Origin: Clavibacter michiganensis subsp. insidiosus
Lineage (GTDB): Bacteria; Actinomycetota; Actinomycetes; Actinomycetales; Microbacteriaceae
Assembly (NCBI RefSeq): GCF_002240565.1
Contig: NZ_MZMO01000001.1
Span: 3,038,001 to 3,102,000 of the forward strand
DNA length: 64,000 bases
Direction of reading: 5' to 3'
Shown here piece after piece: positions 63,896-64,000 of this stretch (positions within the stretch are counted from its first letter, which is position 1; each line of letters opens with the position of its first letter). Made by a program: the position numbers and the translations under genes. The notes below the pieces were generated by a model, which saw only the letters and a list, made by a program, of their open reading frames with translations, did not search any database and was not told where the DNA came from.

Positions 63896-64000
63896 TCAGG
63901 CGGGGACGGAGGCGGCGCGGGTCAGCGCGCGGTGCGCGAACCCGGCGATCGCGGCGCCGACCAGCGGCGCGACGATGAACGCCCACACCTGGCCGAGCGC
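63896..64000 (-). CDS. Aquaporin/MIP-family protein, C-terminal end only
   Basis: 34 residues to the stop: ALGQVWAFIVAPLVGAAIAG followed by a basic tail, the last transmembrane helix of AqpZ-like water/glycerol channels (Q-x-W-x-F-x-x-A-P-L-x-G-A). The rest, including both NPA loops, lies beyond the window. Confidence 0.7.
   Translation of the reverse strand, partial: ALGQVWAFIVAPLVGAAIAGFAHRALTRAASVPA

Overview
The window is about 73% G+C with dense, mostly overlapping coding on both strands. Many genes start a few bases after a TANNNT -10 box (leaderless style). Class-E (LAXTG) sortase anchoring, a phosphoketolase, a rhamnogalacturonan lyase and a UbiA/desaturase carotenoid pair together point to a plant-associated actinobacterium, most likely a Microbacteriaceae (Clavibacter, Rathayibacter or Curtobacterium type). 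The genus is inferred from gene content, not from a marker gene. I saw no rRNA, tRNA, CRISPR array, transposase or integrase.

Region by region. 1-7.2 kb: the 3' part of a wall-anchored MINPP/phytase-like phosphatase, an AHSA1 protein, a TetR-DHA2 efflux operon, a PiT phosphate-transport operon behind a perfect two-repeat PHO box, and two GNAT genes. 7.25-8.8 kb: a low-G+C two-gene insertion that reads as a Kiwa-type (KwaA/KwaB, DUF4868) anti-phage module. 8.9-16.5 kb: a DUF6421-like/SDR pair, small enzymes, and an MFS-MarR operon with its own operator. 16.5-17.3 kb: a scar made of gene fragments. 17.3-23.8 kb: a pentapeptide protein and a tandem array of three secreted paralogues with five, two and no Ig-like modules. 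23.8-31.6 kb: phosphoketolase, two lipoproteins (one frameshifted), a polyester-hydrolase-like esterase, an SGNH-GAF fusion and Mn catalase. 31.8-39.6 kb: a LacI regulator and a ribose/galactofuranose-type ABC importer with two ATPases and two permeases. 39.7-48.9 kb: epoxide hydrolase, OhrR/Ohr/DoxX peroxide defence, MerR-SDR, a glycosyltransferase and a UbiA + CrtI/CrtD-like carotenoid pair. 48.9-64 kb: hydrolase, efflux pump, rhamnogalacturonan lyase, a NarL-type two-component system, a damaged OPA-family transporter, a sugar-acid-like SDR/SMP-30 operon, a NatAB-like ABC exporter, DUF805, Asp23 and the tail of an aquaporin.

Working together: the PHO-boxed phosphate importer and the surface phosphatase fit phosphate scavenging. 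The pectin-backbone lyase, LacI-controlled sugar importer and phosphoketolase fit plant-sugar use. Ohr, Mn catalase and carotenoids fit oxidative stress on a host. Four genes (PiT tail, 27-28 kb lipoprotein, OPA transporter, SMP-30) carry single-base frame breaks in G/C-rich sequence, two of them at long homopolymers, and the transporter also carries an internal deletion. Residual assembly error, decay and, less likely, phase variation should be weighed for each.
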